A stretch of DNA of 64,000 nucleotides. Origin: Gammaproteobacteria bacterium (GTDB lineage: Bacteria > Pseudomonadota > Gammaproteobacteria > Xanthomonadales > Xanthomonadaceae). The notes beneath the pieces were generated by a model. The model saw only the letters and a program-made list of their open reading frames with translations. It ran no database searches and was not told the DNA's origin. Both the position numbers and the translations under genes were made by a program. The stretch covers positions 1-64,000 of the forward strand of contig JANXRY010000024.1 in assembly GCA_025356635.1 (NCBI GenBank), written 5' to 3'. Positions 21,758 to 30,090 of this stretch are shown here, one piece after another. Within the stretch, counting starts at the first letter, position 1. Each line of letters begins with the position of its first letter.

Positions 21758-22711
21758 ATGCGCACCCGGATCAGCGCCCGCGAGTTGTTCGAACAGCTGC
21801 ACGAACGGCTCTCCCTGCGCTGGCTGGCGGGCCAAGAAGGTGGCCACCGAACGCTCGAACGCAGTGAGCAGCAAACCCGCCGGCCGTCACTGGCCGGCTA
21901 TTTGAACGTGATCCACCCCAACAAGGTGCAGATCATCGGCAACGCTGAACTGGCCTGGCTTGATGGGCTTGATGCCCGGCTGCGCTGGGAGACGCTCGAG
22001 AAGATCATGGGCTTCGCGCCGATGGCGCTGGTGATCACCCAGGATCAGTTGTGTCCAACCGACCTGCGCAATGCCGCCAATGAATCCGGCACGCCGTTGT
22101 GGGTCTCGTCGCAGCGCGGCCACGAACTGCTCAGCCTGTTGCAGTATCAGATGGCGCGTGCGCTGGCACCGCGGGCCAGCCTGCACGGTGTGTTCATGGA
22201 GATCTATTCGATCGGCGTGCTGCTCACTGGGGAATCCGGGGCCGGCAAGAGCGAACTTGCGCTGGAACTGATTTCGCGCGGCCATCGACTGGTCGCCGAT
22301 GACGCGCCGGAGTTCACCCAGATCGCACCGGACGTGCTCGACGGCACCTGCCCGGAAATGCTCCAGGACATGCTTGAAGTGCGCGGCCTGGGCGTGATGA
22401 ATATCCGGCAGATGTTCGGCGATACCGCCGTCAAGCGAAACAAGTACCTGCGCCTTATCGTGCAGCTAGTGAAGGCCGGTGAGGCTGGCACCGAAGCGAT
22501 GGCGCGCCTGACCGGGGAGACGTCGGCACCGCACCGCGTGCTCGATCTCGAAGTTCCGGTCTTCCAGTTGCCGGTGGCTGCCGGCCGCAACCTTGCGGTG
22601 CTGACTGAAGCCGCGGTCCGACTGCACATCCTGCGCGCCAATGGCGCTGACCCGGCTGCCGCCTTTCTCGCTCGCCATGCCACCCTGCTCAGCCGCAGCC
22701 ACGAGTCCTGA
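21758..22711 (+). CDS. hprK: HPr kinase/phosphorylase
   Basis: Protein of 317 residues with the N-terminal MurF-like domain and C-terminal kinase domain. The P-loop GESGAGKS is at 158-165, His143 in LHG, Asp181-Asp182 in the VADDAP motif, and the family signature [15 protein letters not shown] starts with Glu207. HprK phosphorylates and dephosphorylates HPr on Ser46 in response to metabolites. In proteobacteria it belongs to regulatory rather than transport PTS systems. Its partner HPr is encoded two genes downstream and keeps the Ser46 region. Confidence 0.95.
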   Translation: MRTRISARELFEQLHERLSLRWLAGQEGGHRTLERSEQQTRRPSLAGYLNVIHPNKVQIIGNAELAWLDGLDARLRWETLEKIMGFAPMALVITQDQLCPTDLRNAANESGTPLWVSSQRGHELLSLLQYQMARALAPRASLHGVFMEIYSIGVLLTGESGAGKSELALELISRGHRLVADDAPEFTQIAPDVLDGTCPEMLQDMLEVRGLGVMNIRQMFGDTAVKRNKYLRLIVQLVKAGEAGTEAMARLTGETSAPHRVLDLEVPVFQLPVAAGRNLAVLTEAAVRLHILRANGADPAAAFLARHATLLSRSHES

Positions 22712-22716
22712 CGGTC

Positions 22717-23592
22717 ATGACCACACCTGCCCGCCCTCGCCTCACCGTCGTCAGCGGCCTGTCCGGCTCGGGCAAGTCGGTAGCGCTGCGCACGCTCGAG
22801 GACTTCGACTACTACTGCGTCGACAATCTGCCGGTGGAACTGCTCACCAACTTCGTGCAGAGCATGACCCGCGACGGGTTCAAGCGCGACCGCCTCGCGG
22901 TCGGTATCGACGTGCGCAACGTCACCGCCGACCTGTCGCGCGTCGGTGAATGGCTGGCCGGCGTCGGCGCGCTCGGTTACGACCATCGCCTGGTGTTTTT
23001 CGAGACCCGCGACGTGGTGCTGGTCAAGCGCTATTCGGACACCCGGCGCCGGCACCCGCTCAGCCACCAGGGCCTGTCCCTGTCCGACGCCATCGCCATG
23101 GAACGCGGGCGCCTGCAGCCGCTGCGGGCGCTGGCCGACGTGGTGATCGACACCTCGACGTTCAATGTGCACCAGTTGCGCAAGGCGGTGATGGCCGAAC
23201 TGGAAGCGAACGCGTCGCCGCGCGTCTCGCTGTTGTTCGAATCCTTCGCCTACAAGGATGGTGTGCCGGGCGACGCCGACTTCGTGTTCGACGTCCGCTG
23301 CCTGCCCAATCCGCACTGGGACCTGCAATTGCGCCCCTTGTCAGGTCGCGATGCGCCGGTGCGCGAATTCCTCGACGCTCAGTCGATGGTCAACGAATAC
23401 GCCACGCAGGTAGCCACTTTCCTGGATGACTGGCTGCCACGCTTCGAGTCCGAGACGCGCAGCTACGTGACCGTGGCGTTTGGCTGCACCGGCGGCCGGC
23501 ATCGTTCGGTTTACCTCGCCGAGCGCCTGGCCCGGCATTGCCGAGAAGGCGGTCGTGAGGACGTCCAGACCTATCATCGCGAACTGGAGTAA
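22717..23592 (+). CDS. rapZ: RNase adapter protein RapZ (YvcJ family)
   Basis: P-loop protein of 291 residues: Walker A GLSGSGKS at 14-21, Walker B region DVRNVTADL, and the conserved C-terminal RNA-binding domain with [18 protein letters not shown]. In E. coli RapZ directs RNase E to the GlmZ small RNA and so controls glucosamine-6-phosphate synthase; the mechanism in this organism is not known. It lies 5 bp after hprK, as in many proteobacteria. No PTS EIIA gene follows, unlike in related genomes as I recall them. Confidence 0.95.
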   Translation: MTTPARPRLTVVSGLSGSGKSVALRTLEDFDYYCVDNLPVELLTNFVQSMTRDGFKRDRLAVGIDVRNVTADLSRVGEWLAGVGALGYDHRLVFFETRDVVLVKRYSDTRRRHPLSHQGLSLSDAIAMERGRLQPLRALADVVIDTSTFNVHQLRKAVMAELEANASPRVSLLFESFAYKDGVPGDADFVFDVRCLPNPHWDLQLRPLSGRDAPVREFLDAQSMVNEYATQVATFLDDWLPRFESETRSYVTVAFGCTGGRHRSVYLAERLARHCREGGREDVQTYHRELE

Positions 23593-23656
23593 CCGGGCTA
23601 GCCCTAAGCCTGCGGGCTGTGTTCCACTAAGGGCGAACCCGTCCCGGCGACCGACG

Positions 23657-23914
23657 ATGATCGAACGCGAGCTCGAGATCACCCATCCCCTCGGCCTGCA
23701 TGCGCAAGCCTCGGCGAAAGTCGTGCAAGTGCTGACCGCGTTCCGCAGCCAGGCTTTCCTGCTGGCGAAGGGTCGCGAGGTCAACGCCAAGTCGATCATG
23801 GGTGTGATGCTGCTCGCCGCCGGCCCGGGCACCCGCATCACCGCACGGATTGAGGGCGAGGATGAGGGCGAGGCGATGGCGGCATTGATGGCGCTGTTCG
23901 CCAGCGGGTTCTGA
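23657..23914 (+). CDS. HPr family phosphocarrier with Gln at position 17
   Basis: HPr of 85 residues starting at the ATG at 23657; the long open frame before it overlaps rapZ and is not coding. His15, which carries phosphate from EI, is present in GLHAQAS, but the near-invariant Arg17 of the active site is Gln. Ser46 in VNAKSIMGVM, the HprK target, is kept. The fold is full length. This suggests a protein controlled mainly through HprK rather than an efficient EI-dependent phosphocarrier. EI and EIIA genes, often next to it, are not found in this window. Confidence 0.9.
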   Translation: MIERELEITHPLGLHAQASAKVVQVLTAFRSQAFLLAKGREVNAKSIMGVMLLAAGPGTRITARIEGEDEGEAMAALMALFASGF

Positions 23915-23920
23915 AATCGC

Positions 23921-24030
23921 TCTCCCTTCTCCCGCTGGGGGGAGAAGGTGCCCGAAGGGCGGATTAGGGTGACGGGACGCCTTCCTCGATCCACCCTCAC
24001 CCCGGCCCTCTCCCGCCAGCGGGAGAGGGA
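23921..24030. repeat. Paired palindromic intergenic repeat (REP/BIME-like)
   Basis: Two hairpins in opposite orientation fill the HPr-mgtE gap. The first has a 9 bp perfect stem (CCTTCTCCC, 23925-23933, with 23940-23948); the second an 11 bp stem (CCCTCTCCCGC, 24006-24016, with 24019-24029) around a two-base loop. The two units share a core, and AGGGTG (23966-23971) and CACCCT (23992-23997) pair between them. The accompanying GTGCCCGAAGGGCGGATTAG motif resembles intergenic repeats common in Xanthomonadales and pseudomonads. It may end or stabilise the rpoN-HPr transcript. Confidence 0.8.
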
Positions 24031-24093
24031 TCTCTCTTGACTGGGAATATCCACTCATCACGCCGATAATGGCGACCCACCCGGAGCCGCCCG

Positions 24094-25455
24094 ATGGCCG
24101 AAGCCGTTCGCCACGACAAGACCGCGCGCCAGCTCCGATTGCTCTCGGACGCGCTCGACACTGGCCGCCTCGGCCCGGTGCGTCGCCTGGTGAACACGCT
24201 GTCACCGGCCGAGATCGGCAACCTGCTCGAATCGCTGCCGCCGGGCAAACGCGCGATCGTCTGGGGTCTGGTCGATCCCGAGGACGACGGCGAGGTGCTG
24301 GTGCACGTCGGCGAAGACGTGCGCGAATCGCTGCTGGCCGAGATGGACCCGGACGAAATCATCGCCGCCGCCGAAACCCTGGATATCGACGACCTCGCCG
24401 ACCTCGCCGAAGACTTGCCCGATACCGTCGTCGACGAAGTGCTCAAGTCGATGGACCGCGAGAACCGCGAGCGCCTCGAACAGGCCCTGGCCTATCCGGA
24501 GGACAGCGCCGGCCGCTTGATGAACCCGGACGTGATCACCGTGCGCGCCGATGTCACCGTCGACGTGGTGTTGCGTTACCTGCGTTTGCGCGGCGAGATG
24601 CCCGAGCACACCGATTACTTGTTCGTGGTCAGCCGTCGGCACCAGTACCTCGGCCGCCTCGCCACCAATGCCCTGCTTATCCACGAAGCATCGACGCCAA
24701 TCAACGAGCTGATCGACGATCAGCAACCGGCGATTGAAGTCGACATGCCGGCCAGCGAAGTCGCCTCGCAGTTCTCCGACCACGACTGGATTTCGGCACC
24801 AGTGGTGGACGACAACAACATCCTGCTCGGCCGCATCACCATCGACGACGTCGTCGACATCATTCGCGAACAAGCCGAACACCAGGCACTGTCGGCAGCC
24901 GGTGTCGACGAAGACGAAGACCTGTTCAGCCCGGTGCCGCGTGCGTTCCGTCGGCGCGTGCTCTGGCTCGGCATCAATCTCGGCACTGCGTTCCTGGCAT
25001 CGAGCGTGGTTGGCCAGTTCCAGGGCACGATCAACCACATCGTCGCGCTCGCCGTGCTGATGCCGATCGTCGCTGGCATGGGCGGCAATGCCGGCACGCA
25101 AGTGCTGGCACTGATGGTGCGTGGCCTCGCGCTCGGCCAGGTCGGCGCCGCCAACGTCTATCCGCTGCTGTGGAAAGAATTGCGGGTGGCGCTGATGAAT
25201 GGCCTGCTGCTGGGCAGCATCGTCGCCCTCGCGACTTTCCTGTGGTTCCGCGACCCCGGGCTCTCGCTGGTGATCGGCGCCGCGATGACCATCAACCTGC
25301 TTTCCGCCGCCAGCGCCGGCGTGCTGGTGCCGATGGCGCTCAAGCGCATGCATCTCGACCCGGCGCTCGCCGGTAGCGTGATCCTCACCACCGTCACCGA
25401 CGTGATGGGGTTCCTGAGTTTCCTCGGCTTGGCGACACTCGTACTTCTTCGCTGA
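24094..25455 (+). CDS. mgtE: Magnesium transporter MgtE
   Basis: Protein of 453 residues: an N-terminal MgtE_N superhelical domain (about 30-130), two CBS domains (about 135-255) that sense cytosolic magnesium, and five transmembrane helices (about 285-453) with the PIVAGMGGNAGTQ selectivity region. It is a magnesium channel or transporter gated by intracellular magnesium. MgtE following the HPr gene is a recurrent proteobacterial arrangement; here EI is missing between them. It ends 3 bp from the convergent putative anti-sigma gene. Confidence 0.96.
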   Translation: MAEAVRHDKTARQLRLLSDALDTGRLGPVRRLVNTLSPAEIGNLLESLPPGKRAIVWGLVDPEDDGEVLVHVGEDVRESLLAEMDPDEIIAAAETLDIDDLADLAEDLPDTVVDEVLKSMDRENRERLEQALAYPEDSAGRLMNPDVITVRADVTVDVVLRYLRLRGEMPEHTDYLFVVSRRHQYLGRLATNALLIHEASTPINELIDDQQPAIEVDMPASEVASQFSDHDWISAPVVDDNNILLGRITIDDVVDIIREQAEHQALSAAGVDEDEDLFSPVPRAFRRRVLWLGINLGTAFLASSVVGQFQGTINHIVALAVLMPIVAGMGGNAGTQVLALMVRGLALGQVGAANVYPLLWKELRVALMNGLLLGSIVALATFLWFRDPGLSLVIGAAMTINLLSAASAGVLVPMALKRMHLDPALAGSVILTTVTDVMGFLSFLGLATLVLLR

Positions 25456-25458
25456 CGC

Positions 25459-25896
25459 TCAGGCCGGCATGCCGCCAGAACGATGGTCCCAGAGCCGGTC
25501 GATCGCCCAGGCGATTCCCAACCCGACGGCCGCTGCCGCAAGCAACGGCCAGGACACCGCTGGCAAATTTATCGGCGGCAGGCGCACTGGCAACGACGTG
25601 AGCAAGGGCCAGAAGCGCGGCAGAAAATAACCCCCGCCACCCAGCGCCATGCCCAGCAAGAGCAAGGTCACCATGCCATCCTCGAAGCTGGCTTGGTCGG
25701 AAGTGGGCGAAATCCGCGTCGACACACGCCGCGCGAAATCCTCGGGCAATCCCGGCATCGCGGCCTGGCGCACCGCGCGGATAACCAGACGGTAGGCATC
25801 CAGTTCGGCATCGCCAACGGGCAGGTCATTGCGCTCGGCCTGTTCAGCAGCCGCCTGCAGGCGGGCGTCGCGATCGGTCGCATCGATTTTGTTCAT
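25459..25896 (-). CDS. Putative anti-sigma factor, two-TM membrane protein
   Basis: Protein of 145 residues with an acidic cytoplasmic N-terminus (about 1-65, helical, with MPGLPEDFARRVSTRI) and two hydrophobic segments at about 73-92 and 113-135. No named domain is recognised, and a zinc-binding HxxxCxxC anti-sigma motif is absent. It is called anti-sigma only because its ATG overlaps the ECF sigma stop (ATGA) and because the layout, a cytoplasmic N-terminus followed by membrane helices, is typical. A test of binding to the sigma would decide. Confidence 0.55.
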   Translation of the reverse strand: MNKIDATDRDARLQAAAEQAERNDLPVGDAELDAYRLVIRAVRQAAMPGLPEDFARRVSTRISPTSDQASFEDGMVTLLLLGMALGGGGYFLPRFWPLLTSLPVRLPPINLPAVSWPLLAAAAVGLGIAWAIDRLWDHRSGGMPA

Positions 25897-26459
25897 GCCA
25901 ATACTCCCAATCGTGTTTCGAGTTGCTTCCGAAGCCGGTGGCGCGCTCGAAACAAATAATTCTTCACTGTGCCTTCGGGCAAACCAGTACTCGTGGCGAT
26001 GTCGCCGATGCCGAGTTCGTCCAGATGATAAAGCGTGACCAAAGTACGTTGCAGCGCTGGCAGGCGTTCAATTTCCGCCGCCATGTGCCGCATCAGCTCC
26101 TGATCGGCGCAGGCCTCGGCCAGGTCAAAGCCATCGCTGGCGCGCAGATATTCCGAGTTTTCGCCTTCGTCCTCGTCGGCGCTGACCCATGCGATTTTCT
26201 TCTTCTGCAGGTGCCGGGTCGCCACGTTGAAGGCAACGCGACCGATCCAGGTCGCCAAGCTGCTTTCAAAACGGAATTGCCGCAGTCGGTCATGGACGCG
26301 CAGGAACACGTCCTGGCAGAGCTCGCGTGCGTCTTCGGGCTGCGCCACCATTCGATAGACCATATGCCAGACCAGAGCCTGGTGCCGCTGGACCAGGCGC
26401 TCGAAGGCGCCGGGTTCCCCGGCCAACACGGCTGACACGACGGCTTGGTCCTCGCTCAT
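25893..26459 (-). CDS. ECF RNA polymerase sigma factor
   Basis: Sigma-70-family extracytoplasmic function factor, 188 residues. Region 2 (about 20-90) includes DARELCQDVFLRVHDRLRQF and WIGRVAFNVATRHL; region 4 (about 125-180) includes GIGDIATSTGLPEGTVKNYL with the helix-turn-helix. A longer linker than usual (WVSADEDEGENSEYLRASDG) joins them. It is cotranscribed with a putative membrane anti-sigma factor. The promoter motif found directly upstream is repeated ahead of the divergent gene, implying autoregulation. The start codon lies only four bases after that motif. Confidence 0.93.
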   Translation of the reverse strand: MSEDQAVVSAVLAGEPGAFERLVQRHQALVWHMVYRMVAQPEDARELCQDVFLRVHDRLRQFRFESSLATWIGRVAFNVATRHLQKKKIAWVSADEDEGENSEYLRASDGFDLAEACADQELMRHMAAEIERLPALQRTLVTLYHLDELGIGDIATSTGLPEGTVKNYLFRARHRLRKQLETRLGVLA

Positions 26460-26463
26460 GCCC

Positions 26464-26495
26464 CGACAGATACCTTTTATCGGCTTCCGGTTGCA
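26464..26495 (-). promoter_or_regulatory. Putative ECF-type promoter of the sigma/anti-sigma operon
   Basis: On the minus strand TGCAACCGG (26495-26487) is followed after 13 bases by GTATCTGTCG (26473-26464). The same elements at the same spacing occur on the plus strand ahead of the divergent gene. The -10 ends four bases before the sigma ATG, so the transcript would start at or next to the start codon (leaderless). Confidence 0.65.
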
Positions 26496-26524
26496 GACTA
26501 CTCCAAACTTTTTTCACCGACGGG

Positions 26525-26556
26525 TGCAACCGGGGCCGCCCGGGCCGTATCCATCG
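26525..26556 (+). promoter_or_regulatory. Putative ECF-type promoter of the small membrane protein gene
   Basis: TGCAACCGG (26525-26533), 13 bases, GTATCCATCG (26547-26556), matching the promoter on the opposite strand in 17 fixed positions. It lies 41 bp before the ATG at 26598, which has an AAGGAG ribosome-binding site. Confidence 0.65.
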
Positions 26557-26597
26557 CTGCGAAGGGCAATCGAGCCCGGACTGCCAAGGAGAATGAA

Positions 26598-26930
26598 ATG
26601 AGTTTCAATTTCGGAGACCTGATTCCGATGGTGCTGTTCATCTGCATCGTGCTGGCCATCAAGGTCATCGTCGATGCCCGGGTGCGCCGGCGCATCGCTG
26701 AAGCCAATCCGTCGGAGGAGCTGGTCAAGACCATGCTGCTGGCCGACGAACAAAGCCGACGCTTGTCGGCGCTGAAGTGGGGCCTGGTGCTGACTGTGGT
26801 CGGCGTCGCCTTCGGGCTGATCAGCGCCCTGCGCCTGGAGGCCGACAACCCGGGCTCGTACGGACTGCTGATCGGCGCCGCCGGCGTCGGCATGCTGGCC
26901 TACCACGCCCTGGCCAACCGCAAGGCCTGA
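26598..26930 (+). CDS. Small membrane protein, DUF6249-like
   Basis: Protein of 110 residues with a hydrophobic N-terminal segment (about 7-23), a basic/acidic middle (DARVRRRIAEANPSEELVKT) and two hydrophobic segments (about 55-75 and 85-103). The start is fixed by AAGGAG at 26586-26591. It resembles DUF6249 small inner-membrane proteins often coded near ECF sigma genes, but I cannot confirm the family by eye. The promoter shared with the divergent sigma operon makes it a likely target of that sigma. Function unknown. Confidence 0.7.
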   Translation: MSFNFGDLIPMVLFICIVLAIKVIVDARVRRRIAEANPSEELVKTMLLADEQSRRLSALKWGLVLTVVGVAFGLISALRLEADNPGSYGLLIGAAGVGMLAYHALANRKA

Positions 26931-26945
26931 GCTTCGCCGGAAACA

Positions 26946-26974
26946 AAAGCCCGCGGCTAGCCGCCGCGGGCTTT
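26946..26974. terminator. Bidirectional intrinsic terminator
   Basis: A perfect 11 bp stem (AAAGCCCGCGG, 26946-26956, pairing with 26964-26974) around a 7-base loop, with A-run and T-run on the outer ends so that it works from both sides. It ends the small membrane protein gene and tsaB. The tsaB stop codon lies in the loop. Confidence 0.85.
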
Positions 26975-27649
26975 GTGCTGTTCTTCCAGCGTCAGCGCGA
27001 CCTTATCGCGCAGGTAGGCGGGTTCTAGTTTGTCTGCGGCTATCGCTTCGCCGCGTACGAACGCGAGCGCCGCGAGCCGGGCGACATCGGCGGCGCGCGG
27101 CAATGCCGCCGGATCGCAGGACTGCAATGCTTCGCCTAGCGTGTCGCGCAACCGGCCGCTGGCGGCGGCGAAGCCAGTGCCTAGGCCCGACCAGTCGCCG
27201 GCAATGCCGAGTTGCGGCGCCTCGGCAGTGGCGATCCATTCTTTGCACAATTCGCGCACGCCATCGACTTCACGACGGAACGCGCCGAAATAGATTTCGC
27301 CCATACGCGCATCAATGGCGGCGAGCACATCCGATCCAGGCACGGCCTGCATCGCGATAGCTGCGAGCGTCGAGACCGGGACAACAGGAATATCCAGCGC
27401 CAGCGCCATGCCTTGCGCAAGCGCCACGGCCAGGCGCACGCCGGTGAAGGCTCCCGGCCCGCGACCGACTGCGATGGCATCGAGTTGCGACTTGACCAAG
27501 CCCGCCTGCGCAAGCAATTCATCGGCCCACGGCAATACCAGCTCGGTATGCCGGCGCGGCGCAATTTCGTAGCGCTCGCGAACCTCGCCGTCGATCCACA
27601 ACGCGACCGAGCAGGCCTCGGTGCTGGTGTCGATGGCCAGAATCTTCAT
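26957..27649 (-). CDS. tsaB: tRNA threonylcarbamoyladenosine biosynthesis protein TsaB
   Basis: ASKHA-fold protein of 230 residues (YeaZ). The opening MKILAIDTSTEACSVALW, the VGRGPGAFTGVRLAVALAQG signature and the conserved C-terminal half are present. TsaB pairs with TsaD and TsaE to add threonylcarbamoyl to A37 of ANN-decoding tRNAs. Its ATG overlaps the stop of the upstream helicase gene (ATGA). The last codons and stop form half of the intrinsic terminator. Confidence 0.95.
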   Translation of the reverse strand: MKILAIDTSTEACSVALWIDGEVRERYEIAPRRHTELVLPWADELLAQAGLVKSQLDAIAVGRGPGAFTGVRLAVALAQGMALALDIPVVPVSTLAAIAMQAVPGSDVLAAIDARMGEIYFGAFRREVDGVRELCKEWIATAEAPQLGIAGDWSGLGTGFAAASGRLRDTLGEALQSCDPAALPRAADVARLAALAFVRGEAIAADKLEPAYLRDKVALTLEEQHKARGG

Positions 27650-29571
27650 GGCGTAGGCGCCTCCGCGAAGAAGTCTTGCACGTCGACGATGTCGCGCGTG
27701 CGCGGCATCGGCGGCAGGCTGTCAAGAAACAAGCGGCCATAGCTCTTGCCGAGCAGGCGCGGATCGCACAACACCAACACGCCGCGATCCTCGAAGGTCC
27801 GGATCAAGCGACCGGCGCCTTGCTTGAGCGCGAGAACGGCTTGCGGCAATTGCTCATCGCGGAACGGATTGCCACCGGCGCGGCGCACTGCGTCGAGCCG
27901 TGCTTCGAGCACGGGATCGTCGGGCGCGGCAAACGGCAGGCGATCGATCACCACCACCGAGAGCGCATCGCCGGCCACGTCAACGCCTTCCCAGAAACTG
28001 GCGGCGCCAAGCAGAACACCATTGCCGGAGTTGCGGAACTGTTCCAGCAATACGTTGCGTGGCGCCGTGCCTTGCACGAACAATGGCCATGCATCGTTCT
28101 TCAAGGCTTCGGCGGCTTCGCGCAAGGCGCGATGCGATGTGAACAGCAAAAAAGCACGGCCCTGCGAGGCTTCGAGAACCGGCCGCACCGCTTCGATCAG
28201 CGCAGTGCCAAAACCCTGCGTGTTCGGCTCCGGCAAGCCGGGCGGCAGGAAGCACAGCGCCTGGCGTTGCCAATCGAACGGACTGGGCTGCAACAGCGTG
28301 CGTGGATCTTCCAACCCAAGCCGGCTCGCGATGTGGTTGAAGTCACCTGCCACCGCCATCGTCGCCGAAGTGAATATCCAGGCCGCGCGCGATTGCACGC
28401 GGTAGTCGCGCAAGGGGCCGGAGACATCGAGCGGCGTACGCTGAAGCGTGAAGCCGCGCTGCGTCAATTCGTACCAGCGCACCTCGTCGTCATCGCGCGC
28501 TTCCCGCCAACCGCGCAACTTCGCCAGCAACGCCTGCGCGCGTTCGTTGCAGGCAGCAAACCCGGGCGAGGCTTCGGCCAGCGCCAGCAATACGCGTTGC
28601 AGGTGGTCAAGTGCACTATCGAGCGCAGTCAACGCTGTTTCTGCTGCGGGATGCGCCAGTACACGCACCGCACTGCCGCGCGTGGCGAAACCTTCCATCG
28701 CCAAGCGCAACTCTTTCACGGCGTGTTCAAGTTCGCGCATCGGTTGTTGCACGGCGGCCAAGGCCGACGGTGTACTGGCGCATTCTTTCAACGAATCGCG
28801 GGCGAGATCGAGTAGTTGCCTTGAACCGACGGCGTCGCCGAAGAATTGCGCCGCCAGTTCCGGTAGCTGGTGCGCTTCGTCGAGCACGAAGGTCGAGGCG
28901 CCGGGGAGAATTTCACCGAAGCCGTCTTTCTTGATCGCAAGATCGGCGAGCAGCAAGTGATGGTTGACGACGACGATATCGGCGGCCTGCGCTTCGCCGC
29001 GCGCCTTGGCGACGAAGCACTCGGACCAGAACGGACATTCGCCACCGAGGCAATTGTCGGCGGTCGAAGTGACCTGCGGCCAGAGCGGGCTGTCTTCCGG
29101 AATGTCGGGCAACTCCGACAAGTCGCCGCGTTTCGTGCGGCCGCTCCAGGCGACCACGCGCTGGAATTGCGCGGCCACTTCGCGGCTGGCGAAGCGTTCG
29201 CCCTTGGCCTGTTCCATCCGGTAATGGCAAAGATAGTTCGAGCGGCCCTTGAGCAACGCCGTTTTCGGGCTAGCACCGAGCGCAGCGCGCACTCGCGGCA
29301 GGTCGCGATGAAAGAGCTGGTCCTGCAGGGCGCGGGTGCCGGTGGAAATGATCACCCGCTCGCCGGAAAGCAATGCCGGAACCAGATAAGCGTATGTTTT
29401 GCCGGTGCCGGTGCCGGCCTCGGCAATCAATTCATCACGATCGGCCATGGCTTGCGCAACCGCTTCGGCCAGGCGTTGCTGCGCCGAGCGTACGCGATAG
29501 CCTTCAAGGCGATCCGCGAGCGGGCCGTCATCCGCCAGTGCGGCGCGGGTACGTGGGACGAGATCGGACAC
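27646..29571 (-). CDS. ATP-dependent DNA helicase, DinG/YoaA family
   Basis: XPD-like superfamily 2 helicase, 641 residues, GTG start. Walker A EAGTGTGKT is at 51-59, four cysteines Cys115, Cys174, Cys179 and Cys185 match the iron-sulfur cluster site, and DEAH is at 231-234. The size and absence of an exonuclease domain fit YoaA/DinG, which act in DNA repair and replication restart, YoaA with the clamp-loader subunit HolC. It overlaps tsaB by 4 bp, a common gammaproteobacterial pair. The exact paralogue (DinG or YoaA) is not certain; YoaA fits the position best. Confidence 0.92.
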   Translation of the reverse strand: MSDLVPRTRAALADDGPLADRLEGYRVRSAQQRLAEAVAQAMADRDELIAEAGTGTGKTYAYLVPALLSGERVIISTGTRALQDQLFHRDLPRVRAALGASPKTALLKGRSNYLCHYRMEQAKGERFASREVAAQFQRVVAWSGRTKRGDLSELPDIPEDSPLWPQVTSTADNCLGGECPFWSECFVAKARGEAQAADIVVVNHHLLLADLAIKKDGFGEILPGASTFVLDEAHQLPELAAQFFGDAVGSRQLLDLARDSLKECASTPSALAAVQQPMRELEHAVKELRLAMEGFATRGSAVRVLAHPAAETALTALDSALDHLQRVLLALAEASPGFAACNERAQALLAKLRGWREARDDDEVRWYELTQRGFTLQRTPLDVSGPLRDYRVQSRAAWIFTSATMAVAGDFNHIASRLGLEDPRTLLQPSPFDWQRQALCFLPPGLPEPNTQGFGTALIEAVRPVLEASQGRAFLLFTSHRALREAAEALKNDAWPLFVQGTAPRNVLLEQFRNSGNGVLLGAASFWEGVDVAGDALSVVVIDRLPFAAPDDPVLEARLDAVRRAGGNPFRDEQLPQAVLALKQGAGRLIRTFEDRGVLVLCDPRLLGKSYGRLFLDSLPPMPRTRDIVDVQDFFAEAPTP

Positions 29572-29574
29572 GCG

Positions 29575-30090
29575 CTACATGCGAACCGGCGGCGCCACCG
29601 TGCAAGCGGCGACGCGTTGCTGTGCTTGCGCCGAACCGACGCCGTCGCCGCGCGCCTGGCGCGCGAATTGCAGCGTCATCCAATTGCGCCGGCACAAGCC
29701 GCCGAGCTTCGGCCCGGTGTCGAAGGAGTGCGTCGCCAGCGCTTCGGCCTCGGTCCAGCGCCGCTGCACCAAGGCGAGTTCAGCCTGCCATTGCAACAAG
29801 TCGGGATCGCCCGGCTGCATGCGTAACGCTAGTGTCAGTGCACGTTCGGCAGAGGGATAATCGCCGCGTTGTTCTGCCTGCGTCGCCTGCGTGCGCAAGT
29901 CTTCCACTTGCGAATCGCGCAACGGTTGTACGTCGAGTTCATTGCCGATCGAACCCGAGGCACGAATCTGCGCGAGCATGTCCGTTGTTGCCATGGCCCG
30001 TGTCGTTTCGACCGGACGGCTGACTGGCGGAGCACCGCACGCAACCACAAGGGAAGTCAGCGCCAACAATGCGCAGATCTGGCGAGTCAT
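29575..30090 (-). CDS. TPR-containing lipoprotein
   Basis: Protein of 171 residues with a lipoprotein signal peptide; the lipobox LVVAC gives Cys18 as the modified residue. The mature part has a TPR pair at about 70-135 (EQRGDYPSAERALTLALRMQ, RRWTEAEALATHSF). It probably sits in the outer membrane as a scaffold. Its start overlaps the mrcB stop by four bases, which suggests a role alongside PBP1b, perhaps like the LpoB/LpoP-type activators of PBP1b that are TPR lipoproteins in Pseudomonas. That link is inferred from position and type only. Confidence 0.75.
   Translation of the reverse strand: MTRQICALLALTSLVVACGAPPVSRPVETTRAMATTDMLAQIRASGSIGNELDVQPLRDSQVEDLRTQATQAEQRGDYPSAERALTLALRMQPGDPDLLQWQAELALVQRRWTEAEALATHSFDTGPKLGGLCRRNWMTLQFARQARGDGVGSAQAQQRVAACTVAPPVRM

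Noticed and set aside
24202-25353. Long minus-strand open frame (383 codons) opposite mgtE
   Set aside because: Composition is His/Val/Asp-rich nonsense typical of GC-rich antisense frames; mgtE on the plus strand is a complete, recognisable protein.
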